Of a stretch of 64,000 bases of DNA, positions 24,791 to 37,451 are shown piece by piece; position 1 is the stretch's first letter; every line of letters starts with the position of its first letter. The stretch lies in NCBI GenBank assembly GCA_008923285.1, contig WBSG01000027.1, positions 124,001-188,000 of the forward strand, given 5' to 3'. The notes beneath the pieces are model-generated. The model was not told the origin of the DNA. It saw only the letters and a program-made list of their open reading frames with translations, and did not search any database. Made by a program: the position numbers and the translations under genes. The DNA comes from Betaproteobacteria bacterium SCN2 (GTDB lineage Bacteria; Pseudomonadota; Gammaproteobacteria; Burkholderiales; Thiobacillaceae).

Positions 24791-25869
24791 TGCTGGGGCC
24801 GCTGATGCTCGACGTGCGCGGCACTGCGCTCACCGACGACGACCGCAAGCGCCTGTCGCACCCGCTGGTGGGCGGTGTCATCCTGTTCGCGCGCAATTAT
24901 GCAAGCCCGGCGCAACTGGCACAGCTCACCGCCGAAATCCATGCCCTGAAGTCGCCGCCGCTGCTGATCGCCGCCGACCAGGAAGGCGGCCGCGTGCAGC
25001 GTTTCCGCGAGGGTTTCACGCGCCTGCCGCCGATGCGGACGCTGGGGCGCATTTACGATGCGCACCCGCAGCAGGCCAGGAGCCTCGCGCGCGCGGCGGG
25101 TTACGTCATGGCCGCCGAACTGCGCGCGCATGGCGTCGACCTGAGCTTCGCCCCGGTGCTCGACCTCGACTACGGCATTTCCAGCGTCATCGGCGACCGC
25201 GCCTTCCACCATGATCCGCAAGCCGTCATTGACCTGTCCCACGCGCTCATGCTGGGCATGAAAGATGCCGGCATGGCCGCGTGCGGCAAGCACTTTCCGG
25301 GGCACGGCTTCATCGCCGCCGATTCTCATGTCGCAATCCCCGTGGACGAGCGCGATTACGCCGACATCGCCCTGCACGACCTGCTGCCTTTCAAGGCTCT
25401 GATCGACATGGGCCTGGCGGCGGTCATGCCGGCGCACGTGATCTACCCCAAAGTCGATGCCGCCCCCGCAGGTTTCTCCGCCTTCTGGCTGCGCAACGTG
25501 CTTCGCGGCGAACTGGATTTCCAGGGCATGGTGTTCAGCGACGACCTCACCATGGAAGGCGCCGCGGCGGCAGGCGACATCACGGCGCGCACCCTCGCCG
25601 CGCTCAAGGCGGGCTGCGACATGGCGCTGATCTGCAACCGCCCCGATCTGGCCGACGAGGTGCTGGGCCGGCTCGACTTCGAATGGTCTGCCGCCAGCCG
25701 GGCGCGCCTGGCGCGCCTGCACGGCGAACCGCACCCGCTTTCGCTGACGGCGCTGCGCGAACAGACTGCCTATGCCCGTTCGCGCCACGCCATTGCCGCA
25801 CTGGGCATGGAAAGCGGCAACCTGGCGCTGGGCGCCGACCCGACCGATCGCGGCGGCAGGACCGCATGA
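24790..25869 (+). CDS. nagZ: Beta-N-acetylhexosaminidase (cell-wall recycling)
   Basis: 359 residues, glycoside hydrolase family 3. [20 protein letters not shown] carries the substrate-site residues. The catalytic loop [14 protein letters not shown] holds the Asp/His pair, and [15 protein letters not shown] the nucleophile aspartate. It removes GlcNAc from anhydro-muropeptides in the cytoplasm. Its ATG shares its A with the acpS stop. Confidence 0.95.
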   Translation: MLGPLMLDVRGTALTDDDRKRLSHPLVGGVILFARNYASPAQLAQLTAEIHALKSPPLLIAADQEGGRVQRFREGFTRLPPMRTLGRIYDAHPQQARSLARAAGYVMAAELRAHGVDLSFAPVLDLDYGISSVIGDRAFHHDPQAVIDLSHALMLGMKDAGMAACGKHFPGHGFIAADSHVAIPVDERDYADIALHDLLPFKALIDMGLAAVMPAHVIYPKVDAAPAGFSAFWLRNVLRGELDFQGMVFSDDLTMEGAAAAGDITARTLAALKAGCDMALICNRPDLADEVLGRLDFEWSAASRARLARLHGEPHPLSLTALREQTAYARSRHAIAALGMESGNLALGADPTDRGGRTA

Positions 25870-26816
25870 TGGAACATTTCCACGACCATTCCGGCGACAA
25901 CATCACGCACCATCACCCGCACAGCCTGGGCCACCGCGCCTTCGGCTGGGCGCTCATGTTCACGCTGGGCTTTGCCGCCGTCGAGGCAATCGCCGGCCTG
26001 GCGGCCAATTCGCTGGCGCTGGTCGCCGACGCCGGGCACATGCTAACCGACAGCCTGTCGCTCGGCCTCGCCGCCTTGGCCGCCTGGCTGGCGCGCCGTC
26101 CGCCCTCTGCCAGCCATTCCTACGGCCTCGCCCGTGCCGAGGTCGTGGCCGCGCTCGTCAACAGCCTGATCATGCTGGCGCTGGTTGCCTTCATCGTGCA
26201 TGAAGCCTGGCAGCGCTTTTCCGAACCGAGGCAGATACAGGGCACCATGGTATTCGTGGTGGCAGTGATCGGTCTCGGCGTCAACCTGGCCGTGGGCTGG
26301 CTGCTGATGCGCGGCGAGCAAAGCCTCAACCGCAGCGCCGCCCTGCTGCACGTCGCCGGCGATGCGCTGGGCTCGGTCGCCGCCTTGTCCGCCGGACTGG
26401 TCATCATGTTCACCGGTTGGACGCCGATCGACCCCATCCTCTCGGTGGTGATCTCGCTGCTAATCCTGGTCTCCACCCTCAACCTGCTGCGCAAGTCCCT
26501 GCACGTGCTGATGGAAGGCGTGCCCTCGCACATCGACCTCAACGCGGTCGGGCACAGATTGGCGCAACTGGAGCACGTCGAGCGCGTCCACGATCTGCAC
26601 ATCTGGACCCTGGCCAGCGGACAGGTCGCCCTGTCCGCCCACCTCGACGTGAAGGACCTCGATCACTGGCCGCAGATCCTGGCCAATGCGCAGGCCTTGC
26701 TGCAGAAGGATTTCGGCATCGGCCACATCACCCTGCAGCCCGAAATCCTCTCGCCCAAGCCCGTCACCCTTTATGCCCTGCTCCCCGACCTCCCCCCCCA
26801 CGACGCCCCTCGCTGA
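25866..26816 (+). CDS. Cation diffusion facilitator (Zn/Co/Cd-type efflux)
   Basis: 316 residues. A histidine-rich N-terminus ([20 protein letters not shown]) is followed by six membrane segments. The metal site is seen in [18 protein letters not shown] (HxxxD of segment 2) and [16 protein letters not shown] (HxxxD of segment 5), and then a cytoplasmic ferredoxin-like domain ([20 protein letters not shown]). It exports divalent metal by proton antiport. Two adjacent ATGs, at 25866 and 25869, overlap the nagZ stop. Confidence 0.93.
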   Translation: MMEHFHDHSGDNITHHHPHSLGHRAFGWALMFTLGFAAVEAIAGLAANSLALVADAGHMLTDSLSLGLAALAAWLARRPPSASHSYGLARAEVVAALVNSLIMLALVAFIVHEAWQRFSEPRQIQGTMVFVVAVIGLGVNLAVGWLLMRGEQSLNRSAALLHVAGDALGSVAALSAGLVIMFTGWTPIDPILSVVISLLILVSTLNLLRKSLHVLMEGVPSHIDLNAVGHRLAQLEHVERVHDLHIWTLASGQVALSAHLDVKDLDHWPQILANAQALLQKDFGIGHITLQPEILSPKPVTLYALLPDLPPHDAPR

Positions 26817-27429
26817 CTGCCGCGACTGCCCCCGCCTCGCCGGTTTCCTCGCTCAGGTCAAGGCCGACAATCCCGACTACTACTGCAAGCCGGTAATGCC
26901 ATTCGGCGCCGAAAATCCGAGACTGCTCATCGTCGGCCTGGCGCCGGGCATGCATGGCGCGAACCGCAGCGGCCGCCCCTTCACCGGCGACCATGCCGGC
27001 ATCCTGCTATACGAGACCCTGCATACATTCGGTTTCGCCAGCCGGCCGGTTTCCGTATCCGCCGACGATGGCCTGGAACTCATCGGCTGCCGCATCACCA
27101 ACGCGGTCAAATGCCTGCCACCGGCGAACAAGCCGGAAACTGCTGAAATCAGGCAATGCAACCATCATCTCAAGGCCGAACTGGTCGCGCTCCGGCCGGG
27201 AACCGCCCTGCTCGCGCTCGGCAATGTCGCCCATGTCGCCGTGCTCATGGCGCTGGGACTGAAAGCCAAGGCTCATGCCTTCGCCCACGCCGCCGCCCAC
27301 GACTTGCCGGGAAACCTGCGGCTGTACGATTCCTACCACTGCTCCCGCTACAATACCCAGACGAGGCGCCTCACGCCGGACATGTTCCGGTCAGTGTTCG
27401 CGCGCATCAAAAACGATCTAGGGGAATAG
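26773..27429 (+). CDS. Uracil-DNA glycosylase family protein (family 4/5 type)
   Basis: 218 residues from the ATG at 26773, overlapping the exporter gene by 44 bases in another frame. Motif A reads [28 protein letters not shown] near the N-terminus and a distant cysteine (NAVKCLPPANKPE) are candidate cluster ligands. A late YDSYHCSRYNTQTRRLTPD matches the C-terminal motif of family 5 (UDGb-like) enzymes. It removes uracil or deaminated bases from DNA. An adjacent tautomerase-like gene follows. Confidence 0.85.
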   Translation: MPCSPTSPPTTPLADCRDCPRLAGFLAQVKADNPDYYCKPVMPFGAENPRLLIVGLAPGMHGANRSGRPFTGDHAGILLYETLHTFGFASRPVSVSADDGLELIGCRITNAVKCLPPANKPETAEIRQCNHHLKAELVALRPGTALLALGNVAHVAVLMALGLKAKAHAFAHAAAHDLPGNLRLYDSYHCSRYNTQTRRLTPDMFRSVFARIKNDLGE

Positions 27430-27431
27430 CC

Positions 27432-27623
27432 ATGCCAGTCGTATCCATCAAGCTCGCCGGCAATCTCACGCGCGAGCAGAAAAAAGCCATCGCCGAGGAA
27501 GTTACCGCGACACTGGAAAAGCATGCCGACAAGCCGGCGCGCTACACCTTCATCTCGTTCGAGGAACTGCCCTACGAGAACTGGGCCATCGCCGGCGTGC
27601 TGCTGGACGAAGACGATTCATGA
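27432..27623 (+). CDS. 4-oxalocrotonate tautomerase-like small protein
   Basis: 63 residues; after Met removal it begins Pro-Val-Val, the catalytic Pro1 of the tautomerase superfamily (PVVSIKLAGNLTREQKKAIA). The rest follows the beta-alpha-beta pattern ending in WAIAGVLLDEDDS. Substrate unknown. It begins two bases after the glycosylase stop. Confidence 0.85.
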   Translation: MPVVSIKLAGNLTREQKKAIAEEVTATLEKHADKPARYTFISFEELPYENWAIAGVLLDEDDS

Positions 27624-27668
27624 TGTTGAATGTCGCGAATTAAAGAAAATCGAAAGGCTTTATTCCCA

Positions 27669-27731
27669 CAGGGAGGTATGGGAGGGTCAGGGAGTAAAGC
27701 CATAAGGGTTGTTTCTCTCTTATCCTCCCTG
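27669..27731. repeat. Purine/pyrimidine inverted repeat, copy 3 (before uvrC)
   Basis: CAGGGAGG (27669-27676) pairs with CCTCCCTG (27724-27731). The inner parts are purine-rich (TATGGGAGGGTCAGGGAG) and pyrimidine-rich (TTTCTCTCTTAT) and pair imperfectly. It resembles copies at 35927 and 46186 more than those at 2560 and 4482. Confidence 0.6.
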
Positions 27732-27743
27732 TCAGTTGTTTGA

Positions 27744-29549
27744 ATGTTTGACCTCAAAAGCTTCCTCGCCACCCTGCCCAACCTCCCCGGCGTTTACCGC
27801 ATGATCGGGGCGGACGAGACCGTGCTCTACGTGGGCAAGGCGCGCGACCTGAAAAAGCGCGTCTCCAGCTATTTCAACAAGACCGGGCTGTCGCCGCGCA
27901 TCCAGCTGATGGCGGCGCAGATCGCGCGCGTCGACATCACCGTCACACGCACCGAAGCCGAAGCGCTGCTGCTGGAAAACAACCTCATCAAGACGCTCAG
28001 CCCGCGCTACAACATCCTGTTCCGCGACGACAAGTCCTACCCTTATCTGATGATCTCCGGCCACGCTAGCCCGCGGCTGGCCTATTACCGAGGCACGCAG
28101 GACAGGAAAAGCCGTTACTTCGGCCCCTACCCCAATGCCTGGGCGGTGCGCGAAACCGTCAACCTGGTACAGCGCGTGTTCCGCCTGCGCACCTGCGAGG
28201 ACAGCGTGTTCGCCAACCGCTCGCGCCCCTGCCTGCTTTACCAGATCAAGCGCTGCAGCGGACCCTGCGTCAACGCCATCAGCCCCGGGGACTACGCGGC
28301 CGACGTCAAGCGCGCGGTACTGTTCCTGGAAGGCAAGGAGGATGAGTTGCTGCAGGAGCTGACCGCGCGCATGCAGGCAGCAGCGGAAAAACTGGAATTC
28401 GAGCTCGCCGCCGCCTGCCGCAACCAGATCCAGAACATCGCCAAGGTACGCGAGCAGCAGGTCATCGAGGGCGGCAGCGAGCGCGACGTCGACATCATCG
28501 CGGCCATCATGGAACAGGGCGTATGGTGCGTGGCGCTGGCCATGGTCCGCGGCGGTCGTCATCTGGGCGACCGCCACTTCTTCCCCAGGAATACCGAGGC
28601 AGTCAGCGGCGCCGAGGTGCTGGAAGCCTTCATCGAGCAGCATTACCAGGACAAGCCCATCCCGCCCCGCATCATCGTCAACCAGCCGCTGAACGCCGCA
28701 GCCCTTGGCGAACTTCTGTCCGTCCAGGCCGGACACAGGGTGCGCGTGATTCACAGCCCCCAGGGCGAAGCCCGGGTGTGGCTGGCCATGGCCGAGAAAG
28801 GCGCGCAGGTGGCCATCGGCCAGCAGCAGGCGCAAAATGCCAGCCAGGAAGCGCGCCTCAACGCACTGCGCGAAGCGCTCGACATGCCGGGACTCAACCG
28901 CATCGAATGCTTCGACATCAGCCACACCATGGGCGAGGCCACCGTGGCTTCGTGCGTGGTGTACGACCAGGGCAAGATGCAGAACAGCGAATACCGCCGC
29001 TACAACATCAATGGCATCACCCCCGGCGACGATTACGCCGCCATGCGCGACGCGCTGACCCGGCGCTACAGGAAGCTGCAGGAAACGGGCGCGGAAGGCG
29101 AAAGCAAGCGCCCGGACCTGGTGCTGATCGATGGTGGCGCAGGCCAGCTCAATGTCGCCCGGGATGTCATGGCGGAGCTGGGAGTCTCCGACATCGAACT
29201 CATCGGCGTGGCCAAGGGACCGGAGCGCAAGGCCGGCCTGGAGGAGTTGCTATTCACCGACAGCCGCGCGCGCCACCTGCGGCCCGACGACCCCGCCCTG
29301 CACCTGATCCAGACCATCCGCGACGAAGCCCACCGCTTCGCCATCACCGGCCACCGCGCGCGGCGCGGCAAGGCGCGCACCCAATCGACCCTGGAAGACG
29401 TGCCCGGCATCGGGCCGACACGGCGCAAGGCGCTGCTCGAACGCTTCGGCGGCCTGCAGGGCGTGGCCGGGGCCAGCGTGGAAACGCTTGCCCAAGTGCC
29501 CGGCATCAGCCGAGAATTGGCACAACGCATCTATGACGCGCTCCACTGA
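27744..29549 (+). CDS. uvrC: Excinuclease ABC subunit C
   Basis: 601 residues. N-terminal GIY-YIG nuclease ([20 protein letters not shown]), central UVR motif ([20 protein letters not shown]), RNase H-like 5' nuclease domain ([37 protein letters not shown]) and C-terminal helix-hairpin-helix repeats ([20 protein letters not shown]). It makes both incisions in nucleotide excision repair. It is followed by pgsA nine bases later, a common proteobacterial arrangement. Confidence 0.97.
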   Translation: MFDLKSFLATLPNLPGVYRMIGADETVLYVGKARDLKKRVSSYFNKTGLSPRIQLMAAQIARVDITVTRTEAEALLLENNLIKTLSPRYNILFRDDKSYPYLMISGHASPRLAYYRGTQDRKSRYFGPYPNAWAVRETVNLVQRVFRLRTCEDSVFANRSRPCLLYQIKRCSGPCVNAISPGDYAADVKRAVLFLEGKEDELLQELTARMQAAAEKLEFELAAACRNQIQNIAKVREQQVIEGGSERDVDIIAAIMEQGVWCVALAMVRGGRHLGDRHFFPRNTEAVSGAEVLEAFIEQHYQDKPIPPRIIVNQPLNAAALGELLSVQAGHRVRVIHSPQGEARVWLAMAEKGAQVAIGQQQAQNASQEARLNALREALDMPGLNRIECFDISHTMGEATVASCVVYDQGKMQNSEYRRYNINGITPGDDYAAMRDALTRRYRKLQETGAEGESKRPDLVLIDGGAGQLNVARDVMAELGVSDIELIGVAKGPERKAGLEELLFTDSRARHLRPDDPALHLIQTIRDEAHRFAITGHRARRGKARTQSTLEDVPGIGPTRRKALLERFGGLQGVAGASVETLAQVPGISRELAQRIYDALH

Positions 29550-29558
29550 GAAATCTCG

Positions 29559-30116
29559 ATGAACCTCCCCAACTTCCTTACCTGGCTGCGCATCCTGTTC
29601 ATTCCTCTGGTCATCGGCGTGTTCTACCTGCCCGCCGGCTGGCTCTCGCCGATGCAGACCAATCTGTTCGCCACGGCATTTTTCATCATTGCCGCCATTA
29701 CCGACTGGCTGGACGGCTATCTCGCGCGCAAACTCGACCAGACCTCCGCCTTCGGCGCCTTCCTGGATCCTGTGGCCGACAAGCTCATGGTGGCGGCGGC
29801 GCTCATCGTGCTGGTGGAACTGGACCGCACGCATTCCGTGATCGCGCTCATCATCATCGGCCGCGAGATTGCCATCTCGGCGTTGCGCGAATGGATGGCC
29901 AAGGCCGGCAAGTCAGGCAGCGTGGCAGTGAGCTTCATCGGCAAGCTCAAGACCGCGTTGCAGATGATCGCCATCACTCTGCTGCTGTACTGGGAGCCGC
30001 TGGCGGGCCTCCCCATCCAGCTTCTGGGCCATATCCTGATCACCCTCGCCGCCCTGCTGACAATGGTTTCCATGTTCTACTACCTGCGCATGGCGGCAAA
30101 AACTTTGCGCGAATGA
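29559..30116 (+). CDS. pgsA: CDP-diacylglycerol-glycerol-3-phosphate 3-phosphatidyltransferase
   Basis: 185 residues with about five membrane helices. The CDP-alcohol phosphotransferase motif D-G-x2-A-R-x8-G-x3-D-x3-D is complete in WLDGYLARKLDQTSAFGAFL followed by DPVADK. It catalyses the committed step of phosphatidylglycerol synthesis in the inner membrane. Adjacent to uvrC and upstream of tRNA-Gly. Confidence 0.95.
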   Translation: MNLPNFLTWLRILFIPLVIGVFYLPAGWLSPMQTNLFATAFFIIAAITDWLDGYLARKLDQTSAFGAFLDPVADKLMVAAALIVLVELDRTHSVIALIIIGREIAISALREWMAKAGKSGSVAVSFIGKLKTALQMIAITLLLYWEPLAGLPIQLLGHILITLAALLTMVSMFYYLRMAAKTLRE

Positions 30117-30127
30117 CGCAAACGATG

Positions 30128-30156
30128 TTGACAGATGTTTCCGCTTTCACCATAAT
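30128..30156 (+). promoter_or_regulatory. Sigma-70 promoter for the tRNA-Gly transcript
   Basis: TTGACA and CATAAT with a 17-base spacer, ending 14 bases before the first base of tRNA-Gly. This is a near-consensus promoter. Confidence 0.85.
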
Positions 30157-30170
30157 GCGCGGCTCCTAAC

Positions 30171-30246
30171 GCGGGAATAGCTCAGTTGGTAGAGCGCAAC
30201 CTTGCCAAGGTTGAGGTCGCGAGTTCGAGCCTCGTTTCCCGCTCCA
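30171..30246 (+). tRNA. tRNA-Gly (anticodon GCC)
   Basis: A 76-nt cloverleaf with encoded CCA: acceptor GCGGGAA/TTCCCGC, D arm GCTCAGTTGGTAGAGC, anticodon GCC at 30204-30206, T loop GTTCGAGCC. It reads GGC/GGU. Confidence 0.97.
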
Positions 30247-30308
30247 GACATCCTGGGGAAAACGAAAGACAATCGCTTTCGTTTTCCCTTTTTCTTGCAA
30301 GCCCTCGC

Positions 30309-30382
30309 GGCGGGGTAGCAAAGTGGTTATGCAGCGGCCTGCAAAGCCGTCTACGCCGGTTCGATTCCGACCCCCGCCTCCA
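30309..30382 (+). tRNA. tRNA-Cys (anticodon GCA)
   Basis: A 74-nt cloverleaf with encoded CCA: acceptor GGCGGGG/CCCCGCC, anticodon GCA at 30341-30343 between GGCCT and AAGCC, T loop GGTTCGATTCC. Confidence 0.97.
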
Positions 30383-30537
30383 TTTCCTGCCCCTGCCGTC
30401 TGCTAGAATTCCGGCTCGTTTCCCCCGTGATTCAGTGCCACGACCGATTCCGGCACGAAGGCGCGCCGCAGACAGTAGTGTTGCAAGACCAATGCGGAGC
30501 CGACAAGGCCAGAATCGGTCTGGACGCGAAATCGCAA

Positions 30538-30627
30538 GCCCGGGTGGTGAAATTGGTAAACACAGCGGACTTAAAATCCGCCGGGCCTGATAAGCCCTTA
30601 CCGGTTCGATTCCGGTTCCGGGCACCA
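30538..30627 (+). tRNA. tRNA-Leu (anticodon TAA)
   Basis: A 90-nt class II tRNA with encoded CCA: acceptor GCCCGGG with CCGGGC (one wobble), anticodon TAA at 30572-30574, variable arm CGGGCCTGATAAGCCCTT, T loop GGTTCGATTCC. It reads UUA/UUG. The 155 bases before it hold no gene I can see. Confidence 0.95.
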
Positions 30628-30673
30628 AATCCCGAGCACGCTTGGCCGTCTGGCATTTTCGCCGGTTCCCGGC

Positions 30674-30737
30674 TATAATCCCGGCGGTTAAATTAGTGCT
30701 GTTATATGGCATGGGCGGTTCGCCCATTTTTTATTTG
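30674..30737 (+). terminator. rimP leader with terminator hairpin
   Basis: A TATAAT box (30674-30679; a matching -35 is weak) is followed by a perfect 7-bp hairpin ATGGGCG-GTT-CGCCCAT (30711-30727) and TTTTTATTT. The hairpin is only about 25 bases after the expected start site and 20 bases before rimP, so it can act as an attenuator in the 5' leader. Conserved leaders at this position are known in proteobacteria (the rimP leader). It could also simply terminate the tRNA transcript. Confidence 0.6.
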
Positions 30738-30749
30738 TACGGCTGAAAC

Positions 30750-31175
30750 ATGGAACTGTCCTCGCTGCTCGAATCCACACTCACCGGACTAGGTTACGAG
30801 CTGGTGGCGTGGGAGCGCGCCGGGCGCGGGCTTTTGCGCGTATACATCGACAAGCCCGAGGGCATCACCGTCGACGACTGCGTCACGGTAAGCAACCACC
30901 TCACCCGGCTGTTCGCCGTGGAGAACGTGGATTACGACCGCCTCGAAGTATCGTCACCGGGGCTGGATCGGCCTCTCACCAAGGCGGCGGATTACAGCCG
31001 CTTTGCCGGCCAGATGGTGGACGTGAAGCTGCGCGTGCCGATGGACAAGCGCAAGAAGTTCAGCGGCAGGCTGCTGGGCCTTGAAGAAGACAAGGTCAGC
31101 CTGGACGTGGACGGAACCGTGATTTTGCTGGACTGGAACAATCTGGATTCGGTGCGCCTGAAGCCCGAGTTCTGA
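30750..31175 (+). CDS. rimP: Ribosome maturation factor RimP
   Basis: 141 residues: an N-terminal alpha/beta domain ([20 protein letters not shown], with the [11 protein letters not shown] motif) followed by the conserved [20 protein letters not shown] and a C-terminal SH3-like domain. It assists 30S subunit assembly. First gene of the rimP-nusA-infB-rbfA-truB block. Confidence 0.96.
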   Translation: MELSSLLESTLTGLGYELVAWERAGRGLLRVYIDKPEGITVDDCVTVSNHLTRLFAVENVDYDRLEVSSPGLDRPLTKAADYSRFAGQMVDVKLRVPMDKRKKFSGRLLGLEEDKVSLDVDGTVILLDWNNLDSVRLKPEF

Positions 31176-31191
31176 GCTGGAGGATTACACG

Positions 31192-32667
31192 ATGAGCCGT
31201 GAAATGCTGATGCTGGTGGATGCGCTGGCGCGCGAGAAGAACGTTGCGCCCGAGGTCGTCTTCGGCGCACTGGAAATGGCACTGGCTTCTGCGACAAAAA
31301 AGCGCATCAAGGGCGATGCCGACGTGCGCGTCGAAATCGATCACGAAACCGGTGACTACAAGGCTTTCCGCCGCTGGCTCGTCGTTACCGAACAGGAACT
31401 GGAGTCCGAAGACAACCAGATCCTGCTGGTGGATGCGCAGTATGACCACCCCGACATCCAGGTCGGCGACTTCGTCGAGGAGCCGATCGAAGCCATGGAA
31501 TTCGGCCGCATCGGCGCCCAGGCCGCCAAGCAGGTGATCCTGCAGAGAATCCGCGATGCCGAGCGCGAGCAGATCCTCAACGATTTCCTCGACCGCAAGG
31601 AGCATCTCGTCACCGGCGTAGTCAAGCGCATGGATCGCGGCAACGCCATCATCGAATCAGGCCGCATCGAGGGCTTTCTGCACCGCGACCAGATGATCGC
31701 GCGCGAGAACCTGCGCGTCGGCGACCGCGTGCGCGCCTATCTATCCAAGATCGAGCGCAGCGGCCGCGGACCGCAACTGGTGCTGTCGCGCACAGCGCCG
31801 GAGTTCATCATGAAGCTGTTCGAACTGGAAGTGCCGGAAATCGAGGAAGGCCTGATCGAGATCAAGGGCGCCGCGCGCGACCCCGGCCTGCGCGCCAAGA
31901 TCGCCGTCAAGTCCAACGACCCGCGCATCGACCCCATCGGTACCTGCATCGGCTTGCGCGGCTCGCGCGTGACCTCGGTCACCAACGAACTCGCCGGCGA
32001 GCGCGTCGACATCATCCTGTGGTCGCCCGACCCCGCCCAGTTCGTCATCAACGCCCTGGCACCGGCCGAGGTCAGCCGCATCGTGGTGGACGAGGACAAG
32101 CACAGCATCGATGTGGTGGTGGAAGAGGACATGCTCGGCAAGGCGATCGGCTCCAACGGCCAGAACGTGCGCCTGGCCTCGGAACTCACCGGCTGGGAAC
32201 TCAACATCATCACCGAGGAAGTCGCCTCCGAGAAAAAGGCCAAGGAAACCGAAGCCATCCTCGCCCTGTTCATGGAGAAACTCGACGTGGACGAGGAAGT
32301 GGCGCAGATCCTGGTGGACGAGGGCTTCTCCACGCTGGAGGAAGTGGCCTATGTGCCGATCACCGAAATGCAGGAAATCGAAGCCTTTGACGAGGAAATC
32401 ATCGAAGAACTGAGAACCCGCGCACGCAATGCCCTGCTCACCGCGGCCATCGTCGGCGAGGAAAAGGTAGAGGCTTCGGCCGGCGACCTGTTGTCGCTGG
32501 ATGGCATGGACCCCGAGACTGCGCGCCTTCTGGCTGCCAAGGGCGTGCACACGACCGAGGATCTGGCCGATCTGGCGGTGGACGACCTGGTGGAAATGAC
32601 CGGGATGGACGAAGAGCGCGCCAAGCAGCTCATCATGGCCGCGCGTGCGCCCTGGTTTGCCGAATAG
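31192..32667 (+). CDS. nusA: Transcription termination/antitermination protein NusA
   Basis: 491 residues: N-terminal RNA-polymerase-binding domain, S1 domain ([19 protein letters not shown]), two KH domains ([39 protein letters not shown]) and C-terminal acidic helix-hairpin-helix repeats ([20 protein letters not shown]). Binds elongating polymerase and modulates pausing, termination and antitermination. 16 bases after rimP. Confidence 0.97.
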   Translation: MSREMLMLVDALAREKNVAPEVVFGALEMALASATKKRIKGDADVRVEIDHETGDYKAFRRWLVVTEQELESEDNQILLVDAQYDHPDIQVGDFVEEPIEAMEFGRIGAQAAKQVILQRIRDAEREQILNDFLDRKEHLVTGVVKRMDRGNAIIESGRIEGFLHRDQMIARENLRVGDRVRAYLSKIERSGRGPQLVLSRTAPEFIMKLFELEVPEIEEGLIEIKGAARDPGLRAKIAVKSNDPRIDPIGTCIGLRGSRVTSVTNELAGERVDIILWSPDPAQFVINALAPAEVSRIVVDEDKHSIDVVVEEDMLGKAIGSNGQNVRLASELTGWELNIITEEVASEKKAKETEAILALFMEKLDVDEEVAQILVDEGFSTLEEVAYVPITEMQEIEAFDEEIIEELRTRARNALLTAAIVGEEKVEASAGDLLSLDGMDPETARLLAAKGVHTTEDLADLAVDDLVEMTGMDEERAKQLIMAARAPWFAE

Positions 32668-32732
32668 GCCGCGCCGCAAGACAGATACACAGATCGCCTT
32701 AACCCACAAGCAACAAGGACGGAAGCCGCTGC

Positions 32733-35426
<2,694 letters not shown>

Positions 35427-35432
35427 AAACCC

Positions 35433-35524
35433 GTGAAGGGGGAAGGGGCCGCGCCTTTGGCGCTCAAGGGGGAAGGGTAAAACCTTCACCCACACCCTTC
35501 CCCCTTTACCCTTCCCCCCTCACT
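35433..35524. repeat. Nested purine/pyrimidine inverted repeat, copy 4 (infB-rbfA gap)
   Basis: Outer arms GTGAAGGGGGAAGGG (35433) and CCCTTCCCCCCTCAC (ending 35524) pair with one mismatch. Inner arms AAGGGGGAAGGGT (35466-35478) and ACCCTTCCCCCTT (35494-35506) pair perfectly over 13 bases. The element fills the whole infB-rbfA gap, so read-through transcripts carry a very stable hairpin. Confidence 0.7.
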
Positions 35525-35529
35525 AGACG

Positions 35530-35904
35530 ATGCCAAAAGACTTTCCCCGCTCCCGCCGAGTTGCAGACGAAATCCAGCGCGAGCTGGCGGAAATAATTCG
35601 CCTCGAACTCAAGGATCCGCGCGTCGGCCTCATCACCGTAACCGGGGTGGAAGTCACTTCCGACCTGGAACACGCGAAGGTCTTCGTCACCAGCCTCAAC
35701 CCGCAGGCCACGCACCAGGACGTTCTGGCGGGGCTCAAGCGCGCCGGCGGCTTCCTGCGCAGCCATCTTGCCCGCCGCATGAAACTGCGCCTGGTACCGC
35801 AGCTGACCTTCGCCTATGACGAGTCGGTGGAACAGGGCATGCACCTGTCTCAGCTCATCGATCAGGCCATCGCCGAAGATGCCAAGCATCCGAAAGACGA
35901 ATAA
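35530..35904 (+). CDS. rbfA: Ribosome-binding factor A
   Basis: 124 residues with the type-II KH fold: PRSRRVADEIQRELAEIIRL, ITVTGVEVTSDLEHAKVFVT and LRLVPQLTFAYDESVEQGMH. Needed for 16S rRNA processing and cold growth. Standard position after infB. Confidence 0.96.
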   Translation: MPKDFPRSRRVADEIQRELAEIIRLELKDPRVGLITVTGVEVTSDLEHAKVFVTSLNPQATHQDVLAGLKRAGGFLRSHLARRMKLRLVPQLTFAYDESVEQGMHLSQLIDQAIAEDAKHPKDE

Positions 35905-35926
35905 CGGCGGGCAAAAAAGCTTGATG

Positions 35927-36000
35927 ACAGGGAGGTATTGGAGGTCATGGAGTAATACTTTGTTGTTCCCTCTCTTAACCTCCCCTACCCCCCTGTAAAT
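35927..36000. repeat. Purine/pyrimidine inverted repeat, copy 5 (rbfA-truB gap)
   Basis: GACAGGGAGGTATTGGAGGT in the left arm pairs with CCTCCCCTACCCCCCTGT in the right with few mismatches. It is followed at 36001-36035 by TTTCTCTGCGTCTCTGCG-like short direct repeats; a similar GCGTCT/CTCTGCGTC run follows copy 6. It lies in a translation operon and so is transcribed. Confidence 0.65.
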
Positions 36001-36042
36001 GCCTTTAGCGTTTCTCTGCGTCTCTGCGCTTCTGCGTTCAAC

Positions 36043-36930
36043 ATGAATTCCCGCCTAAACATCGACGGCGTGCTGCTGCTCGACAAGCCGACCGGCTGGA
36101 CATCCAACGCCGCCTTGCAAAAGGCCAAGCGGCTTTTTAACGCTGCCAAGGCCGGCCATACCGGCACGCTCGACCCCTTCGCTTCGGGCCTCTTGCCCAT
36201 CTGCTTCGGTCAGGCCACCAAATTCTCAAGCCATGCGCTGCACGGCGACAAGACCTATCGCGCCGTGCTCAAGCTGGGCGTCACCACCACCACCGGCGAT
36301 ATCGAAGGCGAGGCCCTGGAGACGAAACCCGTGACGCTCGCCTTCGATGCGGTGCAGCATGTGCTGCCGGATTTCACCGGCCCACTGCTGCAAACACCGC
36401 CCATGTATTCGGCGCTCAAGCACCAGGGCCGGCCCCTGTACGAATACGCGCGCGCCGGCATCGAAATCGAGCGCAAGCCAAGGCCTGTGACCATTCACAG
36501 CCTGGCGGCGGAAAAACTGGATGGCGACGAACTGACTCTCAATGTGCGCTGTTCGGGCGGCACCTACATCCGCACGCTGGCCGAGGACATCGGCCGTGCG
36601 CTGGGCTGCGGCGCGCACCTCATCGCGTTGAGGCGGACTGCAAGCGGTGCATTTACCCTTGACAGGGCGATCAGCCTGGCGGCCTTGGAAAGCATGGACG
36701 AAAGTCGGCGCGCGGCCCTCCTGCTCGAGCCGGACAGCCTGGTCTGCCACCTGCCCCGCATCGATGTCGATGCGGAAGCGGCGCGGCAACTGATGCAAGG
36801 AAAACATCCGTACACGCCCACGAACTGCCCGAGCAGCGGCTTGGCTCGGATTTATTCGCCGCAGGGCTTCGTGGGGCTGGCAAACGCGGGGGAGAAGTTA
36901 GTCCCGTCGCGCCTGATGACGCCCCCCTAG
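36043..36930 (+). CDS. truB: tRNA pseudouridine(55) synthase
   Basis: 295 residues. The catalytic aspartate is in HTGTLDPFASGLLPICFG; a second motif is KTYRAVLKLGVTTTTGD, and the C-terminal part has GTYIRTLAEDIGRALGCGAH. Makes pseudouridine 55 in the T loop of all elongator tRNAs. Last gene of the block; a 4.4-kb insertion separates it from rpsO, its usual next neighbour. Confidence 0.96.
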   Translation: MNSRLNIDGVLLLDKPTGWTSNAALQKAKRLFNAAKAGHTGTLDPFASGLLPICFGQATKFSSHALHGDKTYRAVLKLGVTTTTGDIEGEALETKPVTLAFDAVQHVLPDFTGPLLQTPPMYSALKHQGRPLYEYARAGIEIERKPRPVTIHSLAAEKLDGDELTLNVRCSGGTYIRTLAEDIGRALGCGAHLIALRRTASGAFTLDRAISLAALESMDESRRAALLLEPDSLVCHLPRIDVDAEAARQLMQGKHPYTPTNCPSSGLARIYSPQGFVGLANAGEKLVPSRLMTPP

Positions 36931-36943
36931 CCCGCGCAGACCG

Positions 36944-37291
36944 CTATTTCTTCCTGGCTGGCTCGGCGGACGCCGCCGGCGCGCCCAGTTTTTCCAGATA
37001 GATCAGCGGCGAAGGCTGGGCGTTACCGGTCTGGAAACGCGCCGGAACCTGCTCGATCTGGATGATGCGAAAACCGTTGCGATACAGGTCGCCCAGGGTC
37101 GGGCGCAGGTTCATCTGCGAAATCTCGCACAACAGACGGGTCTTGGTATTCGGAAGCGTATAGTAGTGCTGGTTATCCTTGATCGAGGCATCGACTACGC
37201 AGACAGTGATCTCCGCCCCCAGGGCTGCCGTGGAAGGCGCCAGCAGGGCCAAGGCCAGCAGCGGCGTGAGCTGTTTTCTGATTCCGGACAT
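36944..37291 (-). CDS. Small secreted protein, unknown function
   Basis: 115 residues from the ATG at 37291, with GGAGGAATT before it. A Sec signal peptide (LTPLLALALLAPSTAALGAE) is followed by a domain with two cysteines (VCVVDASIK and RLLCEISQM) that could form a disulfide, an aromatic patch (HYYTLPNTK) and a basic end (EPARKK). Not recognised. It lies downstream of the adhesin on the same strand, so a surface-associated role is possible. Confidence 0.75.
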   Translation of the reverse strand: MSGIRKQLTPLLALALLAPSTAALGAEITVCVVDASIKDNQHYYTLPNTKTRLLCEISQMNLRPTLGDLYRNGFRIIQIEQVPARFQTGNAQPSPLIYLEKLGAPAASAEPARKK

Positions 37292-37373
37292 GTAATTCCT
37301 CCGCAAAAACTCGAGTGGTCGGGCCGGGCGCGCATCGCCCGGGCAGCCGCAACGACTGCCGCCGCCCAAAGCA

Positions 37374-37403
37374 AATGCCACAGCCATTGCTGGCCGTGGC
37401 ATT
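37374..37403 (-). terminator. Hairpin downstream of the adhesin gene
   Basis: AATGCCAC and GTGGCATT pair perfectly, continued inward by GCCA/TGGC around a TTGC loop with one mismatch. It sits 50 bases past the adhesin stop. T richness after it on the minus strand is weak. Confidence 0.5.
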
Positions 37404-37451
37404 GCGTATTTTAATCAACGCCGCCGATCAGGCAGCAGGCAGGAACCCGGC

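Noticed and set aside
27624-27743. Copy 3 repeat as a simple rho-independent terminator of the tautomerase gene
   Set aside because: The stem is long and imperfect, lacks a T tract, and matches other copies of the repeat family, so it is listed as a repeat instead.
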